From: Myxococcus dinghuensis
Lineage (GTDB): Bacteria; Myxococcota; Myxococcia; Myxococcales; Myxococcaceae
Reading direction: 5' to 3'
Assembly (NCBI RefSeq): GCF_024198235.1
Contig: NZ_JAKCFB010000053.1
Coordinates: 1 to 53,792, forward strand
Length of the DNA: 53,792 nucleotides
The notes beneath the pieces were generated by a model. It was not told the origin of the DNA. It ran no database searches and was given only the letters and a program-made list of their open reading frames with translations. The translations under genes and the position numbers were made by a program. Positions 1 to 9,125 of this stretch are shown here, in pieces; position 1 is the stretch's first letter, and every line of letters begins with the position of its first letter.

Positions 1-308
1 GCATCGCGGACATCGTCCCGCCGAAGGCCCCCGCCGCCGCGCCCGCCCCGGCGCCCGCGCCTGCTCCCCGGGCCGCCGCCGCGCCTGCTCCGCCGGCCCC
101 AGCGGCCTCGAGCGCCGCGGACATCCTCGACGAAATCCTCGCCGGCGGGACGCCCGCCAACGAGTGGCGCGAGGAGGACCTGCAGCGGCTGCAGACCGTG
201 CAGCAGAACCAGGAGAAGAGTTCGAAGATCCTCCGCGCCCTGCTGGAGCTGCTGCTGGAGAAGGGCCAGCTGCAGCAGCGCGAGCTGGCCGCGCGGATGC
301 GGCTGTAG
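1..308 (+). CDS. C-terminal end of an unrecognised protein (5' end outside window)
   Basis: The reading frame that enters at base 3 stays open to the TAG at 306-308, giving about 101 residues. The first 40 residues are almost only Ala and Pro, a flexible linker. They are followed by a compact, charged, probably helical tail rich in Leu, Gln and Glu (about residues 42-101) that could be a small interaction or coiled-coil module. The stop lies 6 bases from the end of serB, which runs the other way, so the two genes are convergent. I do not recognise the family; Ala/Pro linkers of this kind are common in myxobacterial multidomain proteins. Confidence 0.6.
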   Translation, partial: IADIVPPKAPAAAPAPAPAPAPRAAAAPAPPAPAASSAADILDEILAGGTPANEWREEDLQRLQTVQQNQEKSSKILRALLELLLEKGQLQQRELAARMRL

Positions 309-314
309 GCCGCC

Positions 315-1508
315 TCAGCCCACCTCCTCCAGCTCCCGCCCGGTGAGGCCCAGCAGGTAGAGGATGGAGTCGAGGCCGCCGGCGGAGATGGACGTGTCGG
401 CCGCCTCGCGCAGCCGGGGCTTGGCGCGGAAGGCGATGCCCAGCCCGGCGCGCTCCAGCATCAGCAGGTCGTTGGCGCCGTCGCCCACCGCGATGACCTG
501 GTCCAGGAGGATGCCCTCCCGGGCCGCCAGCGCCTCCAGCAGCTCCGCCTTGCGGCGCGCGTTGACGATGGGCCCCACCGTGCGCCCCGTGAGCCGGCCA
601 TCCGCCTCCTCCAGCACGTTGGAGTACGCGTGGTCGATGCCCAGTTGCGCCTGGAGGGCCTCCGCCGCCACGGAGAAGCCGCCGCTGATGACGGCGGTGC
701 GGTAGCCCAGGCGCTTGAGCACGCGCACGAGCGTCTGGGCGCCCTCCGTCAGCGGCAGGTTCGCCGCCAGGGTCCGCAGCACGGACACGTCCAGCCCGGC
801 CAGGAGCGCCACGCGCTGGCGCAGCGACTCGTCGTAGTCCATCTCCCCGTGCATGGCGCGCTCGGTGATGCGCGCCACCTGCTCGCCCACGCCGTGCGCG
901 CGCGCCAGCTCGTCGATGACCTCGATGCGGATGAGCGTGGAGTCCATGTCCATCACCACCATCCGCTTGCTGCGCCGGAACAGGCCCTCGCGCTGGAGCG
1001 CGACGTCGAACGTCCCGTCCCGCATGGCCAGCGCCAGCAGCGAGCGCTTGAGCGCCTCCGCCTCCACCGCCGGCGGCAGCGTGACGTGGATCTCCAGCGA
1101 GCCCAGGTGCGGGTGCGTCAGCCGGGTGATGCGCTCGATGTTGGCGCCCTGCCGGGACAGGTGCTCGGAGAGCGCGTGCAGCTCCCGGGCGCCCAGCGCG
1201 CGCGCCACCGCCGTGACGACGTAGCGCGCGGGCCCCGGCGCCTCCTGCGCTGGAGGGGCCTCCAGCGCCTGGAAGTCCAGCGCCACGCCCAGCTCGCGCG
1301 CGGCGAACAGGAGCTCCTTGAGCACGCCGCGCGACTCCGGCAGGCGCACCAGCAGGCAGAGGGTGACGTGCCCCTGGAGCACGCCCTGCTCCACGTCGAG
1401 CAGCTCGGCGCCGGCGTCCGCGAGCAGGCCGGTGAGGCGGGCGGTGATTCCGGGGTGGTCCTTCCCGGTGACGGTGATGAGCACGCGGTCGGAAGGGCGC
1501 TCGGACAT
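315..1508 (-). CDS. serB: Phosphoserine phosphatase with N-terminal ACT domains
   Basis: Catalyses the last step of serine synthesis, phosphoserine to serine, in the cytosol. The protein is 397 residues. Two ACT-like regulatory regions fill roughly residues 8-85 and 95-170, the second starting at RYVVTAVA. A HAD-type phosphatase domain follows with the nucleophile motif DMDST (Asp187 and Asp189), the SGGF motif, and the late acidic motif GDGANDL. This is the long ACT-containing form, about 100-200 residues longer than enzymes without ACT. The start at 1508 (MSERPSDR) is preferred over an in-frame start at 1577 because the upstream residues do not look like ACT sequence and a GAAGG sits about 5 bases ahead of 1508. 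Confidence 0.93.
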   Translation of the reverse strand: MSERPSDRVLITVTGKDHPGITARLTGLLADAGAELLDVEQGVLQGHVTLCLLVRLPESRGVLKELLFAARELGVALDFQALEAPPAQEAPGPARYVVTAVARALGARELHALSEHLSRQGANIERITRLTHPHLGSLEIHVTLPPAVEAEALKRSLLALAMRDGTFDVALQREGLFRRSKRMVVMDMDSTLIRIEVIDELARAHGVGEQVARITERAMHGEMDYDESLRQRVALLAGLDVSVLRTLAANLPLTEGAQTLVRVLKRLGYRTAVISGGFSVAAEALQAQLGIDHAYSNVLEEADGRLTGRTVGPIVNARRKAELLEALAAREGILLDQVIAVGDGANDLLMLERAGLGIAFRAKPRLREAADTSISAGGLDSILYLLGLTGRELEEVG

Positions 1509-1581
1509 GGGAACCTTCGAGGGGTGCTGCACGGCGACGCGGACGGCGGCCCCCCCTGGGGAGGGCCCGCCCGTCACGGCG

Positions 1582-3177
1582 TCACGACTGCGGCGCGTTG
1601 GAGGAGAGGACGAGGTCGCCCCGCGCGAGGAACTCCTTGTCGGGGAACGCCTTGTAGAAGTCCTCCAGCATGGCGTCCACGTCCGGGTAACGCTGCTCGC
1701 GCTTGTCCTGCGTGGCCTTGTCGAACAACTGGTCCAGGCCGCTGGGGGCCTCCGGGTTGACCTCCGAGGGCAGCGGCGAGCGGCGCCCGGGAATCTGCCC
1801 GGTGAGCATCTCGTAGAGCATGATGCCCAGCCCGTACACGTCCGCGGCCGGGCCCGGGTCCTTCGCTCCCCGGTTGTTCATCAGCTCCGGCGCCATGTAC
1901 GCCATGCCGCCCGTGCCCACGAAGACCTGGGGCATGCCCTTGGTGGCGTCCACCTCCACCACGCGCCCCAGGCCGAAGTCGGACAGCTTCGCGTTGCCGT
2001 ACGCGTCGAAGAGGACGTTCTCCGGCTTGAGGTTGTGGTGCGTCAGCCCCGTGGCGTGCGCGGCGCGCAGGGCGTACGCCATCTGCAGGAAGGTGCGCAG
2101 CGCGAACGCCACCGGCACCCCGCTGCCACCGCCCGCCTCCAGCCGCTCCTTGAGGCTGCCGTTGAGCAGCTCCAGCACGAAGTAGGGCCGGGCCGAGTCC
2201 ACGTTCTGGTCCACCACCTGGACGATGCCCGGGTGGCGCACCTGCGCCTGGGCGCACAGCTCCTTCTTCAGCCGCTTGAGCACCTCGCCGCGCTGGAGGA
2301 AGGAGAAGTAGCCGAAGATGTCCTTCAGCTCCTTGAGGCAGATGTCCAGCCCCAGCGCCGTGAAGCGCCCCTTGAAGACGGTGCCCAGGGGACCGGTGCC
2401 GATGGGGTCGAACTTCTGGTAGCGCAGGTCCAGCTCGGTGCCCTTGGGGGCGGCGACGGGCGCTGCGGCGGCGGGAGCGGGGACGGCGGCGGGAGGGGGC
2501 ATGGAAGCGGCTGCGGCGGCGGGAGGGGGAGCGGACGGCGGCTGCGGCGGCGGGGCGGTGGGAATCGGGCCGACGCCCGTCTCCCTGCGCGACTCGGGGA
2601 CGTGGGTGGGCACGGGCACTCCGGGCGTCACGACCACCATCGCGGGAGCGGGGGTGGGCGCGGGCGTGGGGGCCGGCGGCGCCAGGTCCAGCGCGGGCAT
2701 CGCCGCGCGCGACGCGCGCATCGGCGGCATCGCGGGCGGCATGGGCGGCGGCGTCACCTGCCCAGAGGACGAGGGCTCCACCTCCGTCTCGTCCAGCAGC
2801 AGCTCCGGCGGCGGCGGCGGAATCACCGCGGGCTCCTCCGTGCCCTGCGCCACCGGCGGCTCGTCCTCCGCCGCGGCGAGCTGCTCCGCGAAGAACTCGC
2901 CCACCTCCGTGGAGAAGCGGTCCTGCAGGTCCCCGCCCGCCACGCGCTCACCCTGCTCGGTGAGCTTGAGCTGGGCCTCGCGGTCCATGGCGATGTAGTG
3001 GAACTTGCGCAGGAAGAAGAAGTAGTTGTCGAACTCGAGCGAGACGGACGGCTCCAGGGCGGCCTTCACATCGGCCAGCTTGTTGGAGCGTCCGAGTCGG
3101 CCGTTCTCCCTCAGGTTTCGGAGGATGAACAGCGCCTCGCCACTGACGGCGTCGCGGTTGATGGCGGCCTTCGGCAT
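1582..3177 (-). CDS. Serine/threonine kinase-fold protein, probable pseudokinase
   Basis: 531 residues in three parts. Residues 1-100 form a helical N-terminal domain of unknown type, possibly winged-helix. Residues about 105-245 are a Pro/Ala-rich linker. Residues about 253-515 are a Hanks-type kinase fold. The glycine loop (IGTGPLGTVFKG), the ATP-anchoring Lys (about 282), a Glu in the next helix, DFG (about 400-402) and the APE-like MAPELM are all present. The catalytic loop, however, reads HHNLKPEN instead of HRDLKPEN: the catalytic Asp is Asn (about residue 382, codon AAC). No membrane segment or extracytoplasmic sensor domain is seen. It lies 89 bases downstream of a PilZ-receiver gene on the same strand and 73 bases before serB. 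A signalling or scaffold role is inference. Confidence 0.85.
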   Translation of the reverse strand: MPKAAINRDAVSGEALFILRNLRENGRLGRSNKLADVKAALEPSVSLEFDNYFFFLRKFHYIAMDREAQLKLTEQGERVAGGDLQDRFSTEVGEFFAEQLAAAEDEPPVAQGTEEPAVIPPPPPELLLDETEVEPSSSGQVTPPPMPPAMPPMRASRAAMPALDLAPPAPTPAPTPAPAMVVVTPGVPVPTHVPESRRETGVGPIPTAPPPQPPSAPPPAAAAASMPPPAAVPAPAAAAPVAAPKGTELDLRYQKFDPIGTGPLGTVFKGRFTALGLDICLKELKDIFGYFSFLQRGEVLKRLKKELCAQAQVRHPGIVQVVDQNVDSARPYFVLELLNGSLKERLEAGGGSGVPVAFALRTFLQMAYALRAAHATGLTHHNLKPENVLFDAYGNAKLSDFGLGRVVEVDATKGMPQVFVGTGGMAYMAPELMNNRGAKDPGPAADVYGLGIMLYEMLTGQIPGRRSPLPSEVNPEAPSGLDQLFDKATQDKREQRYPDVDAMLEDFYKAFPDKEFLARGDLVLSSNAPQS

Positions 3178-3266
3178 GGGTGCGCGACTCTACGACGTCC
3201 CCACGCCCCCACTCAACGTGGGAGTACCCGTCACCCGCCCGGAAGGACCGGACGGCCGGGCCCGCG

Positions 3267-4016
3267 CTACTTGATGCGCAAGAGCTGCTTCACCGTCTCC
3301 AGGACCTCGACGAACTTCACCGGCTTGCGCAGGTAGATGTCGACCCCCAGCTGGAGCGCCCGCTCCTGGGCCTCCTTGCCGCCGGCGGAGATGGCGATGA
3401 TGGGGATGGCGCGCAGCGCCTCCTCCTCGCGGATGCGCTCCACCAGGGCGAAGCCGTCCATCACCGGCATGTACAGGTCCGTCATCACCAGGCTGAAGCG
3501 CCCTTCGCGCAGCATCAACAGCGCGTGGTGGCCGTCCGGCGCGAAGTGGACCTCCAGCGGCACCTTCCCGTGCAGCTCGCCGCTGGCCAGCTTCTTCAGC
3601 ACGTAGCTGTACATCTCGATGATGTGCGGGTTGTCCTCGACGATGAGGACACGGTACCCGTCGTGCTCGGCGTGGGGCGCGTGGCTGTTGGGTCCTGCCG
3701 CACTCAAGATGTCACCCAATCTCCGCCGGTCCTCTTCACGCTCCACGCGGACGCCGACTCCACCGGGTTGATCGAACCCCGGGGGCCTGACCCACGCCAC
3801 GATGCCCGTGACTTCTACCGGATCCAGCAGTCCCGGGAAAGAAAGTGCGAGCCGGACCTCGTCCCCGAGCGTGAAGACCTGCTCGGTCTGCACGAACAGG
3901 CCCGCCTGGGACAGGTTCTCCGTGACGTCCCGCACCTGGCGGCCGTCCGCGTACTCTACCTTCAGCACGGCCGGGACCCGGGGGTGCTGTCGCTTGTTCT
4001 CTGGTCCCGGGGTCAT
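3267..4016 (-). CDS. PilZ domain fused to a response-regulator receiver domain
   Basis: 249 residues. An N-terminal PilZ domain (about 7-105) has both cyclic-di-GMP contact motifs, RQHPR (RxxxR, residues 9-13) and NLSQAG (NxSxxG, 34-39), so it should bind the second messenger. It resembles the PilZ-type paralogous family expanded in Myxococcus. A short linker leads to a C-terminal receiver domain (about 121-249) with the acidic pair in VEDN and phospho-acceptor Asp180 in TDLYMP; the conserved Lys is in LRKPV. There is no DNA-binding or enzymatic output domain. Cytosolic. It is divergent from the nuo operon and upstream of the pseudokinase gene, which may be its partner (inference). Confidence 0.88.
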   Translation of the reverse strand: MTPGPENKRQHPRVPAVLKVEYADGRQVRDVTENLSQAGLFVQTEQVFTLGDEVRLALSFPGLLDPVEVTGIVAWVRPPGFDQPGGVGVRVEREEDRRRLGDILSAAGPNSHAPHAEHDGYRVLIVEDNPHIIEMYSYVLKKLASGELHGKVPLEVHFAPDGHHALLMLREGRFSLVMTDLYMPVMDGFALVERIREEEALRAIPIIAISAGGKEAQERALQLGVDIYLRKPVKFVEVLETVKQLLRIK

Positions 4017-4081
4017 AACAAGGGGTTGAAATCGCTCGGCAATTTGCTGATGGCGGCCCAGTGTAGCGTCGAGGGTTTATG

Positions 4082-4111
4082 TTGACAACGCGGCCATTGG
4101 AGCAATACGTA
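4082..4111 (+). promoter_or_regulatory. Candidate housekeeping promoter of the nuo operon
   Basis: A perfect -35 hexamer TTGACA lies at 4082-4087. A weak -10-like TACGTA follows at 4106-4111 after 18 bases. Transcription would begin near 4118, only a few bases before the nuoE start codon at 4122. The region is locally less GC-rich than the flanks. The -10 match is poor, so the call is tentative. Confidence 0.4.
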
Positions 4112-4121
4112 GCCCCCCGCC

Positions 4122-4610
4122 ATGGCGGAGCCCCTGTTCACTCCTGAAGAGCAGAAGAAGTTCGACGCGGGTATCGCGGAGATCATCTCCCACTACCCCC
4201 CTGATCGCAAAAGCGCGGGCATGCTCCCGGCGCTGCGGTTGCTCCAGGAGATCAAGGGCTGGCTGCCGCAGGATGGGCTCCGCCTGGTCGCCAAGCACCT
4301 GGAAGTCACGCCGGAGCGCGCCTACGAGGTCGCCAGCTTCTACGTGATGTACCACCTGAAGAAGCCGGGCAAGTACGTCATCGACGTCTGCACCAACCTG
4401 TCCTGCTCGCTCTGGGGCGCGGAGAAGATGCTCGCCTACCTGGAGGAGAAGCTCGGGCTCAAGGCCGGTGAGGCCAACGAGAAGTTCACCTTGCGCGAGA
4501 CCGAGTGCCTGGCGTCCTGTGGCACCGCGCCCTGCCTGCAGATCAACGAGGATCACCACGAGAGCCTCACGCGGGCCAAGCTGGACGCCATCCTCGCCAA
4601 GCTGAGCTGA
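4122..4610 (+). CDS. nuoE: NADH:quinone oxidoreductase subunit E (24-kDa, 2Fe-2S)
   Basis: Part of the NADH-oxidising arm of respiratory complex I; holds the N1a 2Fe-2S cluster. At 162 residues it has the usual length. Four cluster cysteines are visible in the family spacing: Cys90 and Cys95 (CTNLSC) and Cys129 and Cys133 (CLASC). First gene of a seven-gene plus-strand run. The ATG at 4122 has no recognisable ribosome-binding site; the preceding bases are C-rich. Together with a TTGACA 35 bases upstream this suggests a very short or absent leader. Confidence 0.95.
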   Translation: MAEPLFTPEEQKKFDAGIAEIISHYPPDRKSAGMLPALRLLQEIKGWLPQDGLRLVAKHLEVTPERAYEVASFYVMYHLKKPGKYVIDVCTNLSCSLWGAEKMLAYLEEKLGLKAGEANEKFTLRETECLASCGTAPCLQINEDHHESLTRAKLDAILAKLS

Positions 4611-4646
4611 TCCACCCCTTCCCAAAATTCGTTAGGACGTCACCAC

Positions 4647-5983
<1,337 letters not shown>

Positions 5984-5987
<4 letters not shown>

Positions 5988-6493
5988 ACATCGAGCTCAT
6001 CCTCTTCGGGGCGTTCGCGCTCCTGACGCTGCTTTCGGCCGGCCTGGTCATCTTCGCGCGGAGCCCCATCAACTCCGCCATGGCCCTGGTCTCGACGTTC
6101 TTCTTCCTGGCCGGACTGTACGTGCTGCTCTGGGCACACACGGTGGCGGTGCTCCAGGTGCTCGTCTACGCGGGCGCCATCATGGTGCTCTTCCTGTTCG
6201 TCATCATGCTGCTCAACCTGGGCGAGTCGCCCACGCGCGGGCGGCCCACGCTGGCCCGCGTGGCGGGGGGCGTGGCGACGCTGGGCTTCCTGGTGGTGCT
6301 GGGCCTGGCCCTCAGCAAGCTGCCCGTCATGGCGCCGCCGGCCATGAGCGGCGCGGAGGCGGCCACCTTCGGCACCATGGCCTCGCTGGGTCAGACCATC
6401 TTCACCCAGTGGCTGTTCCCCTTCGAGGCGGTGAGCCTGCTGCTCCTGGTGGCGATGGTGGGCGCGGTGGTGGTGGCGAAGTCGCGAATCTGA
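5984..6493 (+). CDS. nuoJ: NADH:quinone oxidoreductase subunit J
   Basis: Membrane subunit of complex I. 169 residues with about five hydrophobic helices, including the conserved VLQVLVYAGAIMVLFLFVIM stretch. The start is TTG at 5984, overlapping the nuoF stop as TTGA. It is preceded by GGAG at 5972-5975, a normal 8-base spacing, so it should be translationally coupled to nuoF. The next in-frame ATG would remove the first conserved helix, which supports the TTG. Confidence 0.93.
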
Positions 6494-6568
6494 TCGCCTG
6501 CGTTCCGACAAATCTTTCTGTGCTAGATGGCGGGCAGGACGTCCGCCCGCGAGGCCCCGAATCGGCCC

Positions 6569-6871
6569 ATGGTCCCCATCTCCTACTACCTCCTGCTTGC
6601 CGCCGCCCTGTTCTGCATGGGCATGTTCGGCGTCCTGGTGCGCCGCAACGCCCTGGTCGTCTTCATGTGCGTGGAGCTGATGCTCAACGCGGCGAACCTG
6701 ACCTTCCTGGCCTTCGCCCGCATGCGGGGTGACAGCATCGGCCACGTGTCGGCCTTCTTCGTCATCGCGGTGGCGGCGGCGGAGGCGGCCATCGGCCTGG
6801 CCATCGTCATCGCCGTCTTCCGCAGCCGGGGCAGCGTCCTGGTGGAAGACATCCGGACCATGAAGCACTGA
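6569..6871 (+). CDS. nuoK: NADH:quinone oxidoreductase subunit K
   Basis: Small membrane subunit of complex I. 100 residues from the ATG at 6569, the family's usual size, with three helices. The second helix, CVELMLNAANLTFLAFAR, carries the conserved buried Glu of the proton channel. A longer in-frame ATG at 6527 would add 14 polar residues that do not resemble NuoK, and it lacks a ribosome-binding site, so 6569 is preferred. It lies 75 bases after nuoJ, the largest gap in the operon. Confidence 0.93.
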   Translation: MVPISYYLLLAAALFCMGMFGVLVRRNALVVFMCVELMLNAANLTFLAFARMRGDSIGHVSAFFVIAVAAAEAAIGLAIVIAVFRSRGSVLVEDIRTMKH

Positions 6872-6893
6872 CGGCCCCGCCCGGAGACCTTTC

Positions 6894-9125
6894 ATGAACC
6901 TCTCCCAATTCCTCCAGGTGGCGCCGGTCGCTCCAGAAGTCCTGGCGCCCTCGCTCTGGCTCATCATCGCCCTGCCCCTCCTGGGCGCGTTCATCTGCGG
7001 CGTGTTCGGCAAGATGCTGGGCCGCGCCAACGTCCACCTCGTCGCCTGCTCGGCGGTGGCGGGCGCGTTCATCCTGAGCGTCCTGGCCTTCTGGGCCACC
7101 AGCAGCACGGACCCGGAGAGCCGCCGGCTCCTGTCGTTCTTCCCCAACCCGTTCGGCCTGGAGCGCGACTACGTCCGCTACGCGCTGGCGTACGACTACG
7201 GCACCTGGTTCGCGGTGGGCGACTTCCGCGTGAACTTCGGGCTGATGGTGGACCACCTGTCCGGGACGCTCCTGCTGGTCATCACCGGCGTGGGCTTCCT
7301 CATCCACCTGTACTCCACCAGCTACATGGAGCACGACGAGGCCTACTGGCGGTACTTCGCGTACCTCAACCTCTTCGTCGCGGCGATGCTGACGCTGGTG
7401 CTGGCCGACAACCTCGTCCTGCTCTTCGTGGGCTGGGAGGGCGTGGGCATGGCCAGCTACCTGCTCATCGGCTTCTGGTACACGGACCCCGCCAAGGCGT
7501 GGGCGGGTCGCAAGGCGTTCGTCACCAACCGCATCGGTGACTTCGCGTTCCTCATCGCCACCTTCCTCATGGTGCTGCTGGTGGGCGCCTTCACGAAGCA
7601 GGCGGACGAGCGCGACTACCTGGCGGGCTCCACCAGCGGCCAGCGCTACAAGGCGGCCCTGGAGACCAAGGGCACCGTCACGTTCCTGGGCCTGCAGAAG
7701 CTGGCGGAGGGCCTCCCCGAGGGCGCCAGCGGCAAGGTGGACCTGTCCACCCCCATCGCCGCGGGCCCGCTGGAGGGCTACACGTTCGGCGGGGTGATGA
7801 CGGTGGCCCTGCTGCTGTTCCTCCTGGGCGCGGCGGGCAAGAGCGCGCAGCTGCCGCTCTACGTCTGGCTGCCGGACGCCATGGCCGGCCCGACGCCGGT
7901 CTCCGCCCTCATCCACGCGGCGACGATGGTCACCGCGGGCGTCTACCTGTTCAGCCGCATGTCCGCGCTGCTGGTGCTCAGCCCCACCGCCATGGCGACC
8001 ATCGCCATCGTGGGCGCGCTGACCTCGCTGCTGGCGGCGCTCATCGCCTTCGCGCAGGACGACATCAAGAAGGTGCTCGCCTACTCCACGGTGTCCCAGC
8101 TGGGCATCATGTTCATGGGCGTGGGCATGGGCGTGTTCTGGGCGGCGGTGCTGCACCTGGTGACGCACGCGTTCTTCAAGGCCTGCCTCTTCCTGGGCGC
8201 CGGCAGCGTCATGCACGGCAACGGCGACGAGACGGACATCAAGAAGCTGGGCGGCCTGCGCCACGAGATGAAGTGGACGTGGGGCACCTTCCTGGTCGCC
8301 ACGCTGGCCATCACCGGCATCCTGCCGCTGTCCGGCTTCTTCTCGAAGGACGCCATCTTCCACGGCGTGCACCACAACCACCTGGAGCACCTGCACTGGG
8401 TCTCCACGACGGTGTACTGGCTGGGCCTGCTCATCGCCGCGTGCACGGCCTTCTACATGACGCGCCTGTACCTGCTGACCTTCGAGGGGCCGCGCTCCAA
8501 GGAGGCCCGGGTGGCGCACGCGCACGAGAGCGCCTGGCAGATGACCCTGCCGCTGGTGGTGCTCGCGGTGCTCAGCGTGGTGGCCGCGGTGTACGCGTGG
8601 CCGCTGATGAAGGCGCCGGGCGACGGCCGGCCGCAGCCGGTGTTCGAGAACTTCCTGAGCCCGGTGTTCTCCGCCATGCACCGCGTGGTGGAGGCCGGCA
8701 AGGCGGTGGAGCTGGACACCAGCGTCCCCACGCTGGCGGACTACGGCTTCGCGTGGCTGGTGGCGCTGGTGGGCGGCGGCACCGCGGCCTTCCTGTACCT
8801 GAGCTTCTTCCCGGCCCGGGCGGGCCAGCCCGCTCCGGCGTTCGCGCGGGCGGTGCGCCGCGTGGCGCAGAACAAGTTCTACGTGGACGAGCTCTACGAG
8901 CTGGTCGTCATCCGGCCGGTGAAGTTCCTGAGCTTCATCCTCTTCCGCGTGGTGGACGCGCTGCTCATCGACACCGTGGCCGTCCGCGGCACGGCGTGGG
9001 TGACGGCGCGCGTGGGCAGCGCGCTGCGCTACGTCCAGTCCGGTGATGCCCAGGCCTACGCCGCGGTGATGGTCGTCGCCCTGCTGGGCGGCATCGCCTA
9101 CGCCTTCATCCAGGTGCTGCAATGA
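6894..9125 (+). CDS. nuoL: NADH:quinone oxidoreductase subunit L (proton-pumping antiporter-like)
   Basis: Distal proton-pumping membrane subunit of complex I. 743 residues, slightly longer than the roughly 610 of E. coli. The conserved core WEGVGMASYLLIGFWY is present, as is the antiporter signature around TPVSALIHAATMVTAGVYL and the functional Lys in DIKKVLAYSTVSQLG. The C-terminal third corresponds to the long lateral helix that braces NuoM and NuoN and includes a hydrophilic stretch near KFYVDELYELVV. GGAG lies 8 bases before the ATG. The stop overlaps nuoM by four bases (ATGA). Confidence 0.97.
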   Translation: MNLSQFLQVAPVAPEVLAPSLWLIIALPLLGAFICGVFGKMLGRANVHLVACSAVAGAFILSVLAFWATSSTDPESRRLLSFFPNPFGLERDYVRYALAYDYGTWFAVGDFRVNFGLMVDHLSGTLLLVITGVGFLIHLYSTSYMEHDEAYWRYFAYLNLFVAAMLTLVLADNLVLLFVGWEGVGMASYLLIGFWYTDPAKAWAGRKAFVTNRIGDFAFLIATFLMVLLVGAFTKQADERDYLAGSTSGQRYKAALETKGTVTFLGLQKLAEGLPEGASGKVDLSTPIAAGPLEGYTFGGVMTVALLLFLLGAAGKSAQLPLYVWLPDAMAGPTPVSALIHAATMVTAGVYLFSRMSALLVLSPTAMATIAIVGALTSLLAALIAFAQDDIKKVLAYSTVSQLGIMFMGVGMGVFWAAVLHLVTHAFFKACLFLGAGSVMHGNGDETDIKKLGGLRHEMKWTWGTFLVATLAITGILPLSGFFSKDAIFHGVHHNHLEHLHWVSTTVYWLGLLIAACTAFYMTRLYLLTFEGPRSKEARVAHAHESAWQMTLPLVVLAVLSVVAAVYAWPLMKAPGDGRPQPVFENFLSPVFSAMHRVVEAGKAVELDTSVPTLADYGFAWLVALVGGGTAAFLYLSFFPARAGQPAPAFARAVRRVAQNKFYVDELYELVVIRPVKFLSFILFRVVDALLIDTVAVRGTAWVTARVGSALRYVQSGDAQAYAAVMVVALLGGIAYAFIQVLQ

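Noticed and set aside
2438..2998. A Gly/Ala-rich plus-strand open frame
   Set aside because: It is the complement of the Pro/Ala linker of the pseudokinase.
6807..9122. A 771-codon minus-strand open frame opposite nuoL
   Set aside because: His/Arg/Gly/Gln-rich, antisense to an unmistakable NuoL.
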